In this document: positions 19,994-28,984 of the stretch, in pieces
Numbering within the stretch: the stretch's first letter is position 1
Layout: the number at the start of each line of letters is the position of its first letter
NCBI RefSeq assembly: GCF_011927635.1
Contig: NZ_JAATJB010000004.1
Span: 62,001-126,000 of the forward strand
Source: Sphingomonas trueperi
GTDB taxonomy: Bacteria > Pseudomonadota > Alphaproteobacteria > Sphingomonadales > Sphingomonadaceae
Direction: 5' to 3'
Length of the DNA stretch: 64,000 bases
Notes under the pieces: model-generated
Told to the model about the DNA's origin: nothing
Database searches by the model: none
What the model saw: only the letters and a program-made list of their open reading frames with translations
Program-made: the position numbers and the translations under genes

Positions 19994-21310
19994 ATGCCCG
20001 ATTTCGCTCGCTCCACCGATCCCGCCGTGCAAGCCCAGCTCGACCGGCTGACCCTGCTCTCCCCCGGCGCCGACATTCTCGGCCTGGACCGCATCACCCG
20101 TCTGCTGGAGCGCGTCGGCAACCCGCATCTCCGCCTGCCGCCGGTGCTGCATGTCGCCGGGACCAACGGCAAGGGTTCGACCTGCGCCTTTCTCCGCGCA
20201 GCACTCGAAGCAGCGGGTCTGCGCGTCCATGTCTATTCCAGCCCGCACCTCGTCCGCTTCAACGAGCGTATCCGCCTCGCCGGCACGCTGATCGACGACG
20301 CCACCCTCGCCCCGCTGCTCGCCGAGGTGCTCGATGCCGGCGGCGATATCGGCGCGAGCTTCTTCGAGGTCACCACCGCCGCCGCCTTCCTCGCCTTCGC
20401 GCGCACCCCCGCCGATGCCTGCGTGATCGAGGTCGGCCTGGGCGGGCGGCTGGACGCCACCAACGTCGTCCCCGCGCCGATCGCCACCGGCATCGCGCAA
20501 CTCGGCATCGACCATCAGGCGTTTCTCGGCGACACGCTGCCGCAGATCGCGCGCGAGAAGGCCGGCATCGCCAAACCCGGCGTGCCGCTGGTGACGATGC
20601 GCTATGCTCCCGAAATCGCCGAGGTGATTGCGGGGGCAGGCGTGCCGGTCCTCGCGGAGGGCGCGGACTGGGACTATGGAGTGGAAGGCGATCGCCTGAT
20701 CTACCGCGACGCGAAGGGAACGGTGGAAACCCCGCTGCCGACGCTGTCCGGCCCCCACCAGCCCGGCAATCTCGCGCTCGCCATCGCGATGCTGCGCCAC
20801 CAGGACGCGCTGGCCATCCCAGATACCGCCCTCGCCGCTGCGGCGACCGGCGCCCGCTGGCCGGCGCGCATGCAGCGGCTCGGCGACGGCCCGCTGACCG
20901 CGCCGCTGCCCGCCGGCACGCCGGTCTGGCTCGACGGTGGCCACAACGCCGCCGCGGGCGCTGCGATCGCGGGAACGGTGGCCGCGGTTGCTGCCGACCG
21001 CCCCTGCCACCTCGTGCTGGGCATGCTCGCCAACAAGGACCCGGAAGGCCTGATCGCGCCCCTCGCCGCCCGGCTGGCGAGCGTGACCACGGTGCCCATC
21101 CCCGGCCATGCCCATCATGCGCCTGCCGAGCTTGCGGCGCTGGTCGCGCGGCTCGGGGTGCCCGTTACCGGTACCGCCGAGCACGTCCCCGACGCGCTCC
21201 ACGTCGTTGCACACCGCATCGCAGGAGCCCCGCCGAGCGCGGTCCTCATCCTCGGCTCGCTCTATCTGGCGGGCGTGGTGCTGGAGGCGAACGGCGAATT
21301 GCCCGACTGA
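19994..21310 (+). CDS. folC: Bifunctional folylpolyglutamate/dihydrofolate synthase
   Basis: Adds glutamate to dihydropteroate and folates. 438 residues. The ATP loop is VAGTNGKGSTCAFL near residue 55, the Mur-ligase Glu/His region follows in FFEVTTAAAFL and VIEVGLGGRLDATN, and GPHQPGNLALAIA and DGGHNAAAG mark the C-terminal domain. The ATG at 19994 gives the usual N-terminus and lies just past the nested inverted repeat that separates it from accD. Confidence 0.94.
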   Translation: MPDFARSTDPAVQAQLDRLTLLSPGADILGLDRITRLLERVGNPHLRLPPVLHVAGTNGKGSTCAFLRAALEAAGLRVHVYSSPHLVRFNERIRLAGTLIDDATLAPLLAEVLDAGGDIGASFFEVTTAAAFLAFARTPADACVIEVGLGGRLDATNVVPAPIATGIAQLGIDHQAFLGDTLPQIAREKAGIAKPGVPLVTMRYAPEIAEVIAGAGVPVLAEGADWDYGVEGDRLIYRDAKGTVETPLPTLSGPHQPGNLALAIAMLRHQDALAIPDTALAAAATGARWPARMQRLGDGPLTAPLPAGTPVWLDGGHNAAAGAAIAGTVAAVAADRPCHLVLGMLANKDPEGLIAPLAARLASVTTVPIPGHAHHAPAELAALVARLGVPVTGTAEHVPDALHVVAHRIAGAPPSAVLILGSLYLAGVVLEANGELPD

Positions 21311-21363
21311 CGCCGCAACCCGCCTTATTGCGATTGACTATTAATAACAGAATGCGATGATTG

Positions 21364-21381
21364 CTCCGACGCCCATCGGAG
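21364..21381 (+). promoter_or_regulatory. Hairpin that could mask the ribosome-binding site
   Basis: CTCCGA and TCGGAG pair perfectly across a six-base loop. The right arm contains the GGAG six bases before the ATG at 21388, so the folded form would hide the ribosome-binding site. An AT-rich stretch (21325-21360) upstream may be the promoter. Confidence 0.45.
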
Positions 21382-21387
21382 AATCAC

Positions 21388-21819
21388 ATGCAGCCGTCCG
21401 TCCAGACCCTCGTCACCGCCCTGCCCCAGCTCCAGCCCGAGGATCCGGGCGTGCGGCTGCTGCTGTTCGGCGTCCGCCAGACCGGCGGCAACGGACTGCA
21501 CGACGCCAGCACCGCGCACGCCTTCCTCGTCGCGTTCGGCAAGGGTTTTCGTCGCCCGCTGATGCTGCTCCGCGCGCTGATGCACGAGATGTCGGCCATG
21601 GCCACGGGCCCGGTGCAGATCGCCCCTTGGTGCTGCCCGCGCATGACCGCGTCCGAGGCGGCGCTGATCGGCGCGCTGGGCAAGGTCCGCACCAACCCGC
21701 ACGCCGCCGCGCTGCTGCTCGCCGACCTGATCGGCGTGCGCGACGCCACCGGCCTGCTGCCGACCGCGCACGCGCTGGCGCAGAGCTTCGCCGACCTGGC
21801 GCTGCCGCTGGAGCCGTGA
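21388..21819 (+). CDS. Conserved small hypothetical protein (DUF6628-like)
   Basis: A 143-residue protein that I associate, from memory and not firmly, with the sphingomonad DUF6628 family. The segment RLLLFGVRQTGGNGLHDA is followed by helices and a WCCPRMTASE pair of cysteines near the middle. No signal peptide; predicted soluble and helical. The start is set by GGAG six bases upstream. Function unknown. It is convergent with the AmpG-like transporter, with four bases between stops. Confidence 0.75.
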   Translation: MQPSVQTLVTALPQLQPEDPGVRLLLFGVRQTGGNGLHDASTAHAFLVAFGKGFRRPLMLLRALMHEMSAMATGPVQIAPWCCPRMTASEAALIGALGKVRTNPHAAALLLADLIGVRDATGLLPTAHALAQSFADLALPLEP

Positions 21820-21823
21820 GCGC

Positions 21824-23566
21824 CTAGCGCGCCTGGCCCGCGCTGCCGATCGAGCGGTCGACCAGCCCGCTGCGCATCATCCACCAGTAGAGCGCGACGC
21901 CCGGCAGCGCGATGACGGTGGTGAACAGGTAGAAATTCGCATAGCCCATCGCCTCGATCAGGCTGCCCGCCGTCGTGCCGGTGATGAACCGGCCGACGAT
22001 GCTCGCGCCCGCCGAGATCAGCGCATATTGCGCCGCGGTGAAGCGCAGGTCGGTCAGCGCCGAGAAATAGGCGATCACCACCACCCCGCCGACGCCGCTG
22101 GCGATGTTCTCGAAGCCGATCGCGCCCGCCATTCCGAGGTTGGAATGCCCCGCCGCCGCGAGCGCCGCGAAGCTGAGGTTGGAGACGGCCATCAGGATCA
22201 GGCTCAGCATCACCGATCGCTTCATCCCCATCCGCGCATACAGCACGCCGCCGAGGAAGATGCCGAGCATGTACGCGAGGAAGCCCAGCGACACGTCGTA
22301 GAAGGCGATCTCGTCATTGGAAAAGCCGAGATCGTTGAACAGCAGCCGGAAGGTGAGGTTGGCCAGCGTGTCGCCGATCTTGTGGACCAGAATGAACAGC
22401 AGCACGATCAGCGCGCCCTCGCGAGCGAAGAACTGGACGAACGGTCCCCAGATGCCTCGCGCCACCGTCGCGATGCTGCGCCGCTCGGCAGGCGCGCGGT
22501 GCCGCGCGGGCTCGCCGACGATCAGGCCGGTGAGGATCGCGGGCAGCGCGAACACGGCGCAGGCGGCATAACCTGCGGTCCAGCCCGCCTGCCCCGCCAC
22601 GACCAGCGCGATCGCACCCGCCGCAACCGAGCCGATCCGCCAGCCATATTGCGACATGCCCGAGCCATAGCCGAGCTCGTGCGGCTGGAGCACTTCGATG
22701 CGGTAGCCGTCGATGACGATGTCATAGGTGGCGCCCGCCGCGCCCATCAGCACCGCCGCGGTGACCGTCGGCCAGATGTTCGCCGGATCGGGCACGACCA
22801 GCGCGAGGTTGATGGTCGCCGCGACCACCAGCAGGCCGGCCACGATGAGCCACGAGACGCGCTGGCCCAGTCGCCCGAGGACCGGGATCGGCACGCTGTC
22901 GACGATCCACGCCCAGAGGAACTTGAAGTTGTAGACGAGGATGGCGAGCGTGAACGCGGTGACGGTCGACTTGTCGATGCCGGTCTGCGCAAGCCGCGTG
23001 GTGAGGGTCGCTCCGATCATCGCGAACGGGAAGCCCGACGAGACGCCGAGCGCGAAGGAGGCGAGCGGCCCCTTTGCGAAATAGGGCCGCACACCCTCGG
23101 GCAGGTCCGCGCGCCAGTCCGCCGGCGCCGCCGTTTTGGCGAGGAGGAATGCCGCGACGAACGCCGCGAGCGCAGCGCCGCCGCCCCAGTCGAGCGAGAG
23201 CGGCGCCCCCGCCAGCGACTTGGGCGGCGAGAACAGCGTGAACAGCACCGCGAGCGCCAGCAGCGCCGCGCCGACGAGGCTTCCGGCGACGAGCAGGCTC
23301 GCCCCGCCCCGACGGCGCCAGGCGATGCTCAGCACCAGCGTTGCGCCCAGCGCGAGCAGGCCGAGCAGGAAGGTCATCGACGGCGCGAGCTTGGCGGCGC
23401 CGTCGCTCCAGCCCGCCGCGAAGCCATAGCCCGGCAGTACCGCGCCGCCGATGCGCACCCAAGGCACCGCCAGCAGCAAGAGCCCTGCGACAAGCGCCGC
23501 CTGGGCGAGGACATAGAAGGTGCTGGCGCGGTCGTTCGCCGCGATGGGGGCTTGTTGGTTCGGCAT
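21824..23566 (-). CDS. AmpG/PAT-like MFS transporter
   Basis: A polytopic inner-membrane protein of 580 residues with about 12-14 hydrophobic segments. The core has the AmpG-type signature LGVSSGFPFAMIGATL followed by a KFLWAWIVDS segment. AmpG imports anhydromuropeptides during cell-wall recycling; whether this one does is not shown, and no ampD or nagZ is close. It carries an N-terminal extension of about 150 residues with four further hydrophobic segments, making it longer than E. coli AmpG (491). It diverges from the Rieske oxygenase gene over only 40 bases. Confidence 0.82.
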   Translation of the reverse strand: MPNQQAPIAANDRASTFYVLAQAALVAGLLLLAVPWVRIGGAVLPGYGFAAGWSDGAAKLAPSMTFLLGLLALGATLVLSIAWRRRGGASLLVAGSLVGAALLALAVLFTLFSPPKSLAGAPLSLDWGGGAALAAFVAAFLLAKTAAPADWRADLPEGVRPYFAKGPLASFALGVSSGFPFAMIGATLTTRLAQTGIDKSTVTAFTLAILVYNFKFLWAWIVDSVPIPVLGRLGQRVSWLIVAGLLVVAATINLALVVPDPANIWPTVTAAVLMGAAGATYDIVIDGYRIEVLQPHELGYGSGMSQYGWRIGSVAAGAIALVVAGQAGWTAGYAACAVFALPAILTGLIVGEPARHRAPAERRSIATVARGIWGPFVQFFAREGALIVLLFILVHKIGDTLANLTFRLLFNDLGFSNDEIAFYDVSLGFLAYMLGIFLGGVLYARMGMKRSVMLSLILMAVSNLSFAALAAAGHSNLGMAGAIGFENIASGVGGVVVIAYFSALTDLRFTAAQYALISAGASIVGRFITGTTAGSLIEAMGYANFYLFTTVIALPGVALYWWMMRSGLVDRSIGSAGQAR

Positions 23567-23606
23567 AGAGGCGCGAAACTAGCCGAAAATTCGGGAGAGG
23601 ATAGCC

Positions 23607-24800
23607 ATGAACGCACCGACCCAGGGCCAGCGCGCGCTGGCGGCGATGCTGGCGCAAGGCGGCGACGTCGGTGCGGGCCCGATAAGGCACATCGACGCGA
23701 GCGTTTATACCAGCTCCGAACGCTTCGCCGCCGAGCGCGCGCGTATCTTCGATCGCGCGCCGCTCGTCCTCGCGCCCTCAGCCTTGCTGCCCGAGCCCGG
23801 TATGGCCGTCCCGCACGACGGTTTCGGCAAGCCGCTGCTGATCACGCGCGACAAGCAGGGCGCGGCGCATGTCTTCCTCAACGTCTGCCGCCATCGCGGC
23901 ACGCGGCTGGTGGAAGGGTGCGACGCGGTCACCGCCCCCCGCCTCGTCTGCCCCTATCACGCCTGGAGCTACACGCTCGACGGCCGCCTCGCCGGGATAC
24001 CCCGGGCCGAGGCGTTTCCCGGCCTCGACAGGGCCGCGTTCGCGCTGCGCCGCCTGCCCACCCACGAGGCCGGCGGGCTGATCTGGTTCGCCTTCGACGA
24101 AGCCGCCGATTTCACCCATGCCGGCACGCTGGCGGAGGATTTCGCCGCGTTCGATCTTGCGGGCCAGCATTGCTTCCGCCGGCGCACCCACCGCGTGCCG
24201 GCCAATTGGAAGCTGGTGATGGACGCCTTCCTGGAGAGCTACCATATCCAGCGCCTCCACGCCGGCAGCATCGCCCCCTTCTTCCAGGACGGCGTCTCCG
24301 CCGCCGACCGCATCGGGCCGCACCAGCGCTCGGCGGTGGGACGTGCCGCGAGCATCGCCGCACTCGAGTCGGAGGACTGGCCCACCCTGCGCGGTGCGAT
24401 CACCTATACCTACCAGATGTTTCCCGGCGCCGTGCTCGCCGTAAGCCCCGATTACATCAACCTGATGGTGCTGATGCCGCGCGCGGTGGACGAGGTCTGG
24501 GTCGAGGACTTCATGCTGATCCCCGAGGCCCCCGCCACCGACAAGGCCCGCGACCATTGGGAGCGCAGCTGGCAGTTGCTCGACGGCGGGGTGTTCGCAT
24601 CCGAGGATTTCCGGGCTTGCGCGCTCGCCCAGCAGGGCCTCGAAGCGGGCGCGATCGAGCAGGTGACGCTCGGCCAGCTCGAACAGGGGGTCCGCGTTTT
24701 CCACGATGCGGTCGATGCGTGGGTTTCGTGCGACAACATGCCGGTGATCGGTGCGACTCGCCCCTTCGGTCAGGCTTCTGTTCAGGAAGGGGTGCTATAA
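23607..24800 (+). CDS. Rieske non-heme iron oxygenase, alpha subunit type
   Basis: A 397-residue ring-hydroxylating-type oxygenase. The Rieske [2Fe-2S] ligands are C94, H96, C115 and H118 (CRHRG and CPYHAW); the mononuclear iron site is the [19 protein letters not shown] segment with H213 and H218, and EDFRAC near the end probably supplies the third ligand. No beta subunit, ferredoxin or reductase gene is adjacent, so electrons must come from elsewhere or from a general reductase. Substrate unknown; members of this group also demethylate and oxidise quaternary amines. AGAGGA seven bases before the ATG is the ribosome-binding site. Confidence 0.86.
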   Translation: MNAPTQGQRALAAMLAQGGDVGAGPIRHIDASVYTSSERFAAERARIFDRAPLVLAPSALLPEPGMAVPHDGFGKPLLITRDKQGAAHVFLNVCRHRGTRLVEGCDAVTAPRLVCPYHAWSYTLDGRLAGIPRAEAFPGLDRAAFALRRLPTHEAGGLIWFAFDEAADFTHAGTLAEDFAAFDLAGQHCFRRRTHRVPANWKLVMDAFLESYHIQRLHAGSIAPFFQDGVSAADRIGPHQRSAVGRAASIAALESEDWPTLRGAITYTYQMFPGAVLAVSPDYINLMVLMPRAVDEVWVEDFMLIPEAPATDKARDHWERSWQLLDGGVFASEDFRACALAQQGLEAGAIEQVTLGQLEQGVRVFHDAVDAWVSCDNMPVIGATRPFGQASVQEGVL

Positions 24801-24826
24801 CGCCGGGATCGACAAAGGAGTTCGCT

Positions 24827-24958
24827 ATGTCCCGTACCCGCACCCGCGCCGCCGCATCCGCCAAGCAGGCCTCGCCGCAGGAAATGGTCGCGAACCTCGC
24901 GGTGCTCGCCTCGGTGTTCGCCTGGGCCGGGGTGGTCGTGACGCTGTTCGTCCACTGA
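24827..24958 (+). CDS. Small single-pass membrane protein (43 aa)
   Basis: A basic, Ala-rich N-terminus (SRTRTRAAASAKQAS) precedes one hydrophobic helix (about residues 23-42) that runs to the C-terminus. A perfect AAAGGAG lies six bases before the ATG, which is strong support for translation. It resembles small accessory subunits of membrane complexes in layout only. It follows the Rieske gene by 26 bases and may share its transcript. Confidence 0.7.
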   Translation: MSRTRTRAAASAKQASPQEMVANLAVLASVFAWAGVVVTLFVH

Positions 24959-24964
24959 TCGGCG

Positions 24965-25396
24965 TCAGCCGCCCAGGAACAGGTTGAAACTGCTGGGCAG
25001 GCGGCGCGGTATCTTGCCGCCTTCCAGCACCGCCTCGATCGCATTGATCGCCAGCACCAGATCGCGCTGCGCATAGGGTTTGGCGAGGCATCCCGCCGCG
25101 AGCGCCCGCGCATCCGCCGGGCAGGCGCCGGTCACGAACAGCACCGGCACCCCGCGCGCGAAAGCATTGCGCGCCACCTCGATCCCGCTCCCATCTGCCA
25201 GGTTGATGTCGGCCAGCACCAGATCCAGCACCTCATGGGTATCGACGATCCGGGTCGCATCCGCCACCGAGTCGACGGTCGCGACGATGGTGAAACCCGA
25301 CTCGCGGAGGAAATGCTCGGTATCGAACGCCACCAGCGGCTCGTCCTCGACGACGAGCAGATGTTCGATCCGCCGCTTCTTCCTTCCGAACAGCAT
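24965..25396 (-). CDS. Receiver-only response regulator
   Basis: A 143-residue single-domain response regulator with no output domain. The acidic pair is E17/D18 (VVEDEP), the phosphorylated Asp is D63 (LADINL), the Thr is in LFVTGA and the Lys in LAKPY. The short C-terminal tail (SSFNLFLGG) is not a DNA-binding domain. The partner kinase is not in the window. Stand-alone receivers in alphaproteobacteria often carry phosphate in relays, but which relay cannot be told. Confidence 0.88.
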   Translation of the reverse strand: MLFGRKKRRIEHLLVVEDEPLVAFDTEHFLRESGFTIVATVDSVADATRIVDTHEVLDLVLADINLADGSGIEVARNAFARGVPVLFVTGACPADARALAAGCLAKPYAQRDLVLAINAIEAVLEGGKIPRRLPSSFNLFLGG

Positions 25397-25471
25397 CCTA
25401 GTTGCGCCCCCGAATCAACCGCTTGGCAAAGCCCGTAACGCGCAAGTCACAAACTGGCACCGTATATATTT

Positions 25472-25499
25472 TTGCCAGCACCGTCGAAATCGCTATAGC
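25472..25499 (+). promoter_or_regulatory. Candidate promoter for a leaderless transcript
   Basis: TTGCCA (25472-25477), a 16-base spacer, and TATAGC (25494-25499, inside the palindrome CGCTATAGCG). Transcription starting about seven bases beyond would begin at or next to the GTG at 25506. Confidence 0.4.
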
Positions 25500-25505
25500 G
25501 CTGCG

Positions 25506-27053
25506 GTGTCTGACTCCAAGCCTATCAAAACCGCCGGTACGCCGCAGCGTATCGCCAAGCTCCTCGCCCGTGCCGGCATCGCCTCGCGGCGCGAGATCGA
25601 GCGGATGATCGCCGAGGGGCGCATCGCGCTCAACGGCACCACCCTCGATACCCCCGCGACCATCCTCACCTCGCTCCACGGCGTCACCGTCGACGGCAAT
25701 CCCGTCGCCGCGGCGACTCCTGCGCGGCTGTTCCGCTACCACAAGGCCGCCGGCCTGCTCACTGCCGAGCGCGACTTCACCGGCCGCCCGACCATCTACG
25801 ATCGGATGCCCGAGGGGCTGCCGCGGGTGATGCCGGTCGGCCGACTCGACCTCAACACCGAAGGCCTGCTGCTGCTCACCACCGACGGCGAGCTCAAGCG
25901 CGAGATGGAGCTGCCGGCGAGCGGCGTCGAGCGCACCTATCGCGCCCGTGCCTATGGCCAGGTGAGCCAGGAGCAGCTCGAGGACTTGATGCTCGGCATC
26001 GAGATCGAGGGCGTCCGCTACGGGCCGATCAACGCCAATATCGAGCGGCGGACCGGCGCCAATCTCTGGATCGAGATGACGCTGACCGAGGGCAAGAACC
26101 GCGAAGTCCGCAACGTCCTCGAATTCCTCGGGCTCCAGGTCAGCCGGCTGATCCGCACCCGCTATGGCCCCTTCTACTTGAACGATCTTCCCACGGGCGA
26201 TGTCGACGAGATCCGCCAGGCCGATCTGATCACCTTCCGCACCGTGCTGGGCAAAGCCGGCGGCGGCAAGGCGGCGTCCAACCTGCAGTTCGCCACCCGC
26301 CAGCGCGCGATCGAGCCGGTCGAGAAGCCTGCCAAGGTCGAACCCCAAGGGCGTCGCCGCATCGCCAAGCCCGCCCCCGTGGCAAAAGGACCGGTATTCA
26401 CCGCCCGCGCCACCCCCAAGGCCAAGCCCAAGGACGACGAGGAACGGCCGCGCACCGGCGGGCGGCTCGGCGTCCGCGAAGGCAGCGAGGGCGGTGTCGG
26501 CAAGCCCGCGCGTGCCGCCCGCGCCAAGTCCTTCCGCGACACCCGCGAGCCGCGCGCTGGCGATCTGGTCGATCGGCCCCGTGGCCGCCGTGATGCGCGC
26601 GGCGAGCAGGGTGCCGAGCGCCCGCGCACGCCGCGGGACGGCGAGCGGACTTGGTCGCGCAGTGGCGAGAGCGGTCGTCCCGCCGGCCCGTCGCGCTTCG
26701 GCGGTGCCGACGGGGATCGTTCTCGAGGCCCGCGGACAGCCCGAGTTGACAGCGACTCGGCCGAACGCAGTCGCGGGCCGCGGCCCGCTCGGTTCGGCGG
26801 AAATGACGGCGAACGGCCGCGTGGGCCGCGGGGCGCAGAGCCGCGCGGCGACGGAGCCGACCGCAACCGAGCACCACGCCCGTCGCGGTTCGGCGGCGAC
26901 GAGGGCGAGCGCCCGCGCGGCCCTCGCACACCGCGTCCCGGCGGTGGTACCACGTCCGAACGTCCGCGCACGCCGCGGCCCGGCGGCAGCGGCGGGGGCA
27001 ATCGCCCGCAACGGCCCGGCGGTCCCGGCCGTCCGCCGAGGGGGCGCAGCTGA
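25506..27053 (+). CDS. RsuA/RluB-family pseudouridine synthase with long basic disordered tail
   Basis: Isomerises a uridine in rRNA. An S4 RNA-binding domain covers residues 14-60, and the catalytic Asp is D115 in GRLDLNTEGLLLLTTDGE. The catalytic part ends near residue 255; from about 265 to 515 the protein is low-complexity Arg/Gly/Pro with repeated RPRGPR, SRFGG and PRPGG units. The GTG start is set by family alignment; no ribosome-binding site is visible before it. RluB-type activity on 23S rRNA is likely, the target base is inferred. Its stop shares one base with the rsmD ATG. Confidence 0.88.
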   Translation: MSDSKPIKTAGTPQRIAKLLARAGIASRREIERMIAEGRIALNGTTLDTPATILTSLHGVTVDGNPVAAATPARLFRYHKAAGLLTAERDFTGRPTIYDRMPEGLPRVMPVGRLDLNTEGLLLLTTDGELKREMELPASGVERTYRARAYGQVSQEQLEDLMLGIEIEGVRYGPINANIERRTGANLWIEMTLTEGKNREVRNVLEFLGLQVSRLIRTRYGPFYLNDLPTGDVDEIRQADLITFRTVLGKAGGGKAASNLQFATRQRAIEPVEKPAKVEPQGRRRIAKPAPVAKGPVFTARATPKAKPKDDEERPRTGGRLGVREGSEGGVGKPARAARAKSFRDTREPRAGDLVDRPRGRRDARGEQGAERPRTPRDGERTWSRSGESGRPAGPSRFGGADGDRSRGPRTARVDSDSAERSRGPRPARFGGNDGERPRGPRGAEPRGDGADRNRAPRPSRFGGDEGERPRGPRTPRPGGGTTSERPRTPRPGGSGGGNRPQRPGGPGRPPRGRS

Positions 27054-27592
27054 TGCGGATCATCGCTGGAGACTGGCGCGGCCGCCCGCTCGCCGCGCCC
27101 AAGGGCGACACCACCCGCCCCACCGCCGATCGCACCCGCGAGGCGCTGTTCTCGATGCTCGCCTCGCGGCTCGGCAGCTTCGACGAGCTCGCAGTGGGCG
27201 ATTTCTTCGCCGGATCGGGCGCGCTCGGGCTGGAAGCACTGTCGCGCGGTGCCGCCTCGTGCCTGTTTGTCGAGCAGGACCGCGCCGCGCTCGATGCGCT
27301 CAAGGCCAACATCGCCAAGTTGGGCGCCAAGGGCACCGATGTCCGCCCCGGCTCGGTGATGGCGCTGGGCCCTGCCCGCGCGCCGCTAGACCTGATCCTG
27401 ATGGACCCGCCCTATGGCACCGGCGCCGGCATCGTCGCGCTCGACAAGCTGGCGCGGCTCGGCTGGACCGGCCCGGGCACCTGGATCAGCATCGAGACGG
27501 GCAAGACCGAGGATGTCGAGCTTGCCGGCTTTGTGGTCGATGCCGACCGCGTCTATGGCAAGGCGAAGCTGACCCTGCTTCGCCCCGCCTGA
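27053..27592 (+). CDS. rsmD: 16S rRNA (guanine-966-N2)-methyltransferase
   Basis: SAM-dependent methylation of G966 of 16S rRNA. 179 residues. MRIIAGDWRGRPLAAP at the N-terminus, the SAM loop VGDFFAGSGALGLEALSRGA, and the catalytic LILMDPPYGTGAG are diagnostic. It is read directly on from the pseudouridine synthase (one-base overlap), so two rRNA-modifying enzymes are made together. Confidence 0.95.
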   Translation: MRIIAGDWRGRPLAAPKGDTTRPTADRTREALFSMLASRLGSFDELAVGDFFAGSGALGLEALSRGAASCLFVEQDRAALDALKANIAKLGAKGTDVRPGSVMALGPARAPLDLILMDPPYGTGAGIVALDKLARLGWTGPGTWISIETGKTEDVELAGFVVDADRVYGKAKLTLLRPA

Positions 27593-27596
27593 AGGA

Positions 27597-28859
27597 TCAG
27601 CGCCGCCGGGTGAGCAGCAGCCCGATCAGGCTGAGCCCGGCGGCCCCTGCAAGATACCAGCCGACCATGCCGATCCCGCCGCGCTCGACCAGGGTCTGCG
27701 CGATCAGCGGGGTGAGCCCGCCACCGAGAATGCCGCCCAGGTTGAAGGTCACTGAAACACCCGTGTAGCGGACCTGCGCCGGGAACAGGCTGGGCAGCCA
27801 GCCGCCGAGCGGCCCGTAGACGAAGCCCATCACGAACAGCCCCGCGGCGAGCCAGACGAACACCGCGAGCAGCGAGCCCGGCACCAGCAGCACGGGCATC
27901 GCCAGCCCCAGCGGCACCATCGCGATGCAGCCGAGCGCCAGTACCAGGGTCGCGCCGCGCTTGTCCGCCAGCCAGCCGGCGACGCCGATGCCCAGCGCCA
28001 TGAACAGGATCGCGGCCAGCTCGGCGCCGAGAAAGGCTTCGCGCGGATAGCCGAGCGTCTTTGTACCGAAGCCGATCGCAAACAGCGTGGCGACGTAGAA
28101 CAGCGCAAAACAGGCAACGGTGCCGAGCGTCCCCGCCAGCGTCGCACCGAGATGGTTGCGGAGCAGAACACCCAGCGGCACCTGCGGTGGCGGGGCATGT
28201 TCGGCCGCCTCGACGAAGGCGGGCGTTTCCGCGATGCGCAGGCGCACCCATAGCCCGAGGCCGACCAGCACCGCGCTCGCGAGGAACGGCAGGCGCCAGC
28301 CCCAGTCGCGGAACGCATCCTCGGTGAGGAAGGCGCCGAGCAGCAGGAACAGCCCGTTGGCGGCGATGAAGCCCACCGGCGCGCCGAGCGGTGGGAAACT
28401 GCCATAGCGGTACGCCCAGCCCTTGGGGGCATATTCCACCGCCAGCAGGCTCGCCCCGCCCCATTCGCCGCCCAGCCCCAGCCCCTGTCCGAAGCGGAGC
28501 AGGCAGAGCAGCAGCGGCGCCACCCAGCCGATCATCGCATGGCCGGGCAGGCACCCGATCAGCACGGTGGAGGCACCCATCAGCATCAGCGAGGCGACCA
28601 AGGTCGACTTGCGCCCCAGCCGGTCGCCGAAATGGCCGAACACCAGCCCGCCCAGCGGTCGCGCGAAAAAGGCGACGCTGAAGCTCGCATAGGCCGCGAC
28701 CTGCTGCAGCCACGGCTCCTGCACCGGGAAGAACAGCGGGCCGAACACCAGCGCCGTCGCGGTGGCATAGATGTAGAAATCGTAGAACTCGACCGACGTC
28801 CCCACCAGGCTCGCGAACAGGATGCGGCGGTGGGAGGCGGGCGTGGCGGCATGGGCCAT
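27597..28859 (-). CDS. MHS-family MFS transporter (metabolite:proton symporter)
   Basis: A 420-residue, 12-helix inner-membrane transporter of the metabolite:H+ symporter group, marked by SVEFYDFYIYATATALVFGPLFFP at the start and a HFGDRLGRKSTLVASLMLMG loop between helices 2 and 3. Relatives carry citrate, alpha-ketoglutarate, proline or shikimate; substrate is not decidable. The start at 28859 is chosen over one 16 codons upstream because the shorter N-terminus is typical. It diverges from a small membrane-protein gene. Confidence 0.87.
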   Translation of the reverse strand: MAHAATPASHRRILFASLVGTSVEFYDFYIYATATALVFGPLFFPVQEPWLQQVAAYASFSVAFFARPLGGLVFGHFGDRLGRKSTLVASLMLMGASTVLIGCLPGHAMIGWVAPLLLCLLRFGQGLGLGGEWGGASLLAVEYAPKGWAYRYGSFPPLGAPVGFIAANGLFLLLGAFLTEDAFRDWGWRLPFLASAVLVGLGLWVRLRIAETPAFVEAAEHAPPPQVPLGVLLRNHLGATLAGTLGTVACFALFYVATLFAIGFGTKTLGYPREAFLGAELAAILFMALGIGVAGWLADKRGATLVLALGCIAMVPLGLAMPVLLVPGSLLAVFVWLAAGLFVMGFVYGPLGGWLPSLFPAQVRYTGVSVTFNLGGILGGGLTPLIAQTLVERGGIGMVGWYLAGAAGLSLIGLLLTRRR

Positions 28860-28984
28860 GTGCGATCCTCCGGCCGCCTCCCTCGGGCCAGTTATCGCGC
28901 GGGTCAAGCCGCGTTCAGCCGGGCGTCAGTTTCGCCGCGGTATCGAACCCCCGCAATCGCAGCACCGGAAAAAGGGAGTCGGAT

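Noticed and set aside
22028..24706. Long plus-strand frame opposite the AmpG-like gene running into the Rieske region
   Set aside because: Composition is Arg/Glu/His-rich and matches no family; only the last 43 codons (24827-24958) look like a real gene with its own ribosome-binding site.
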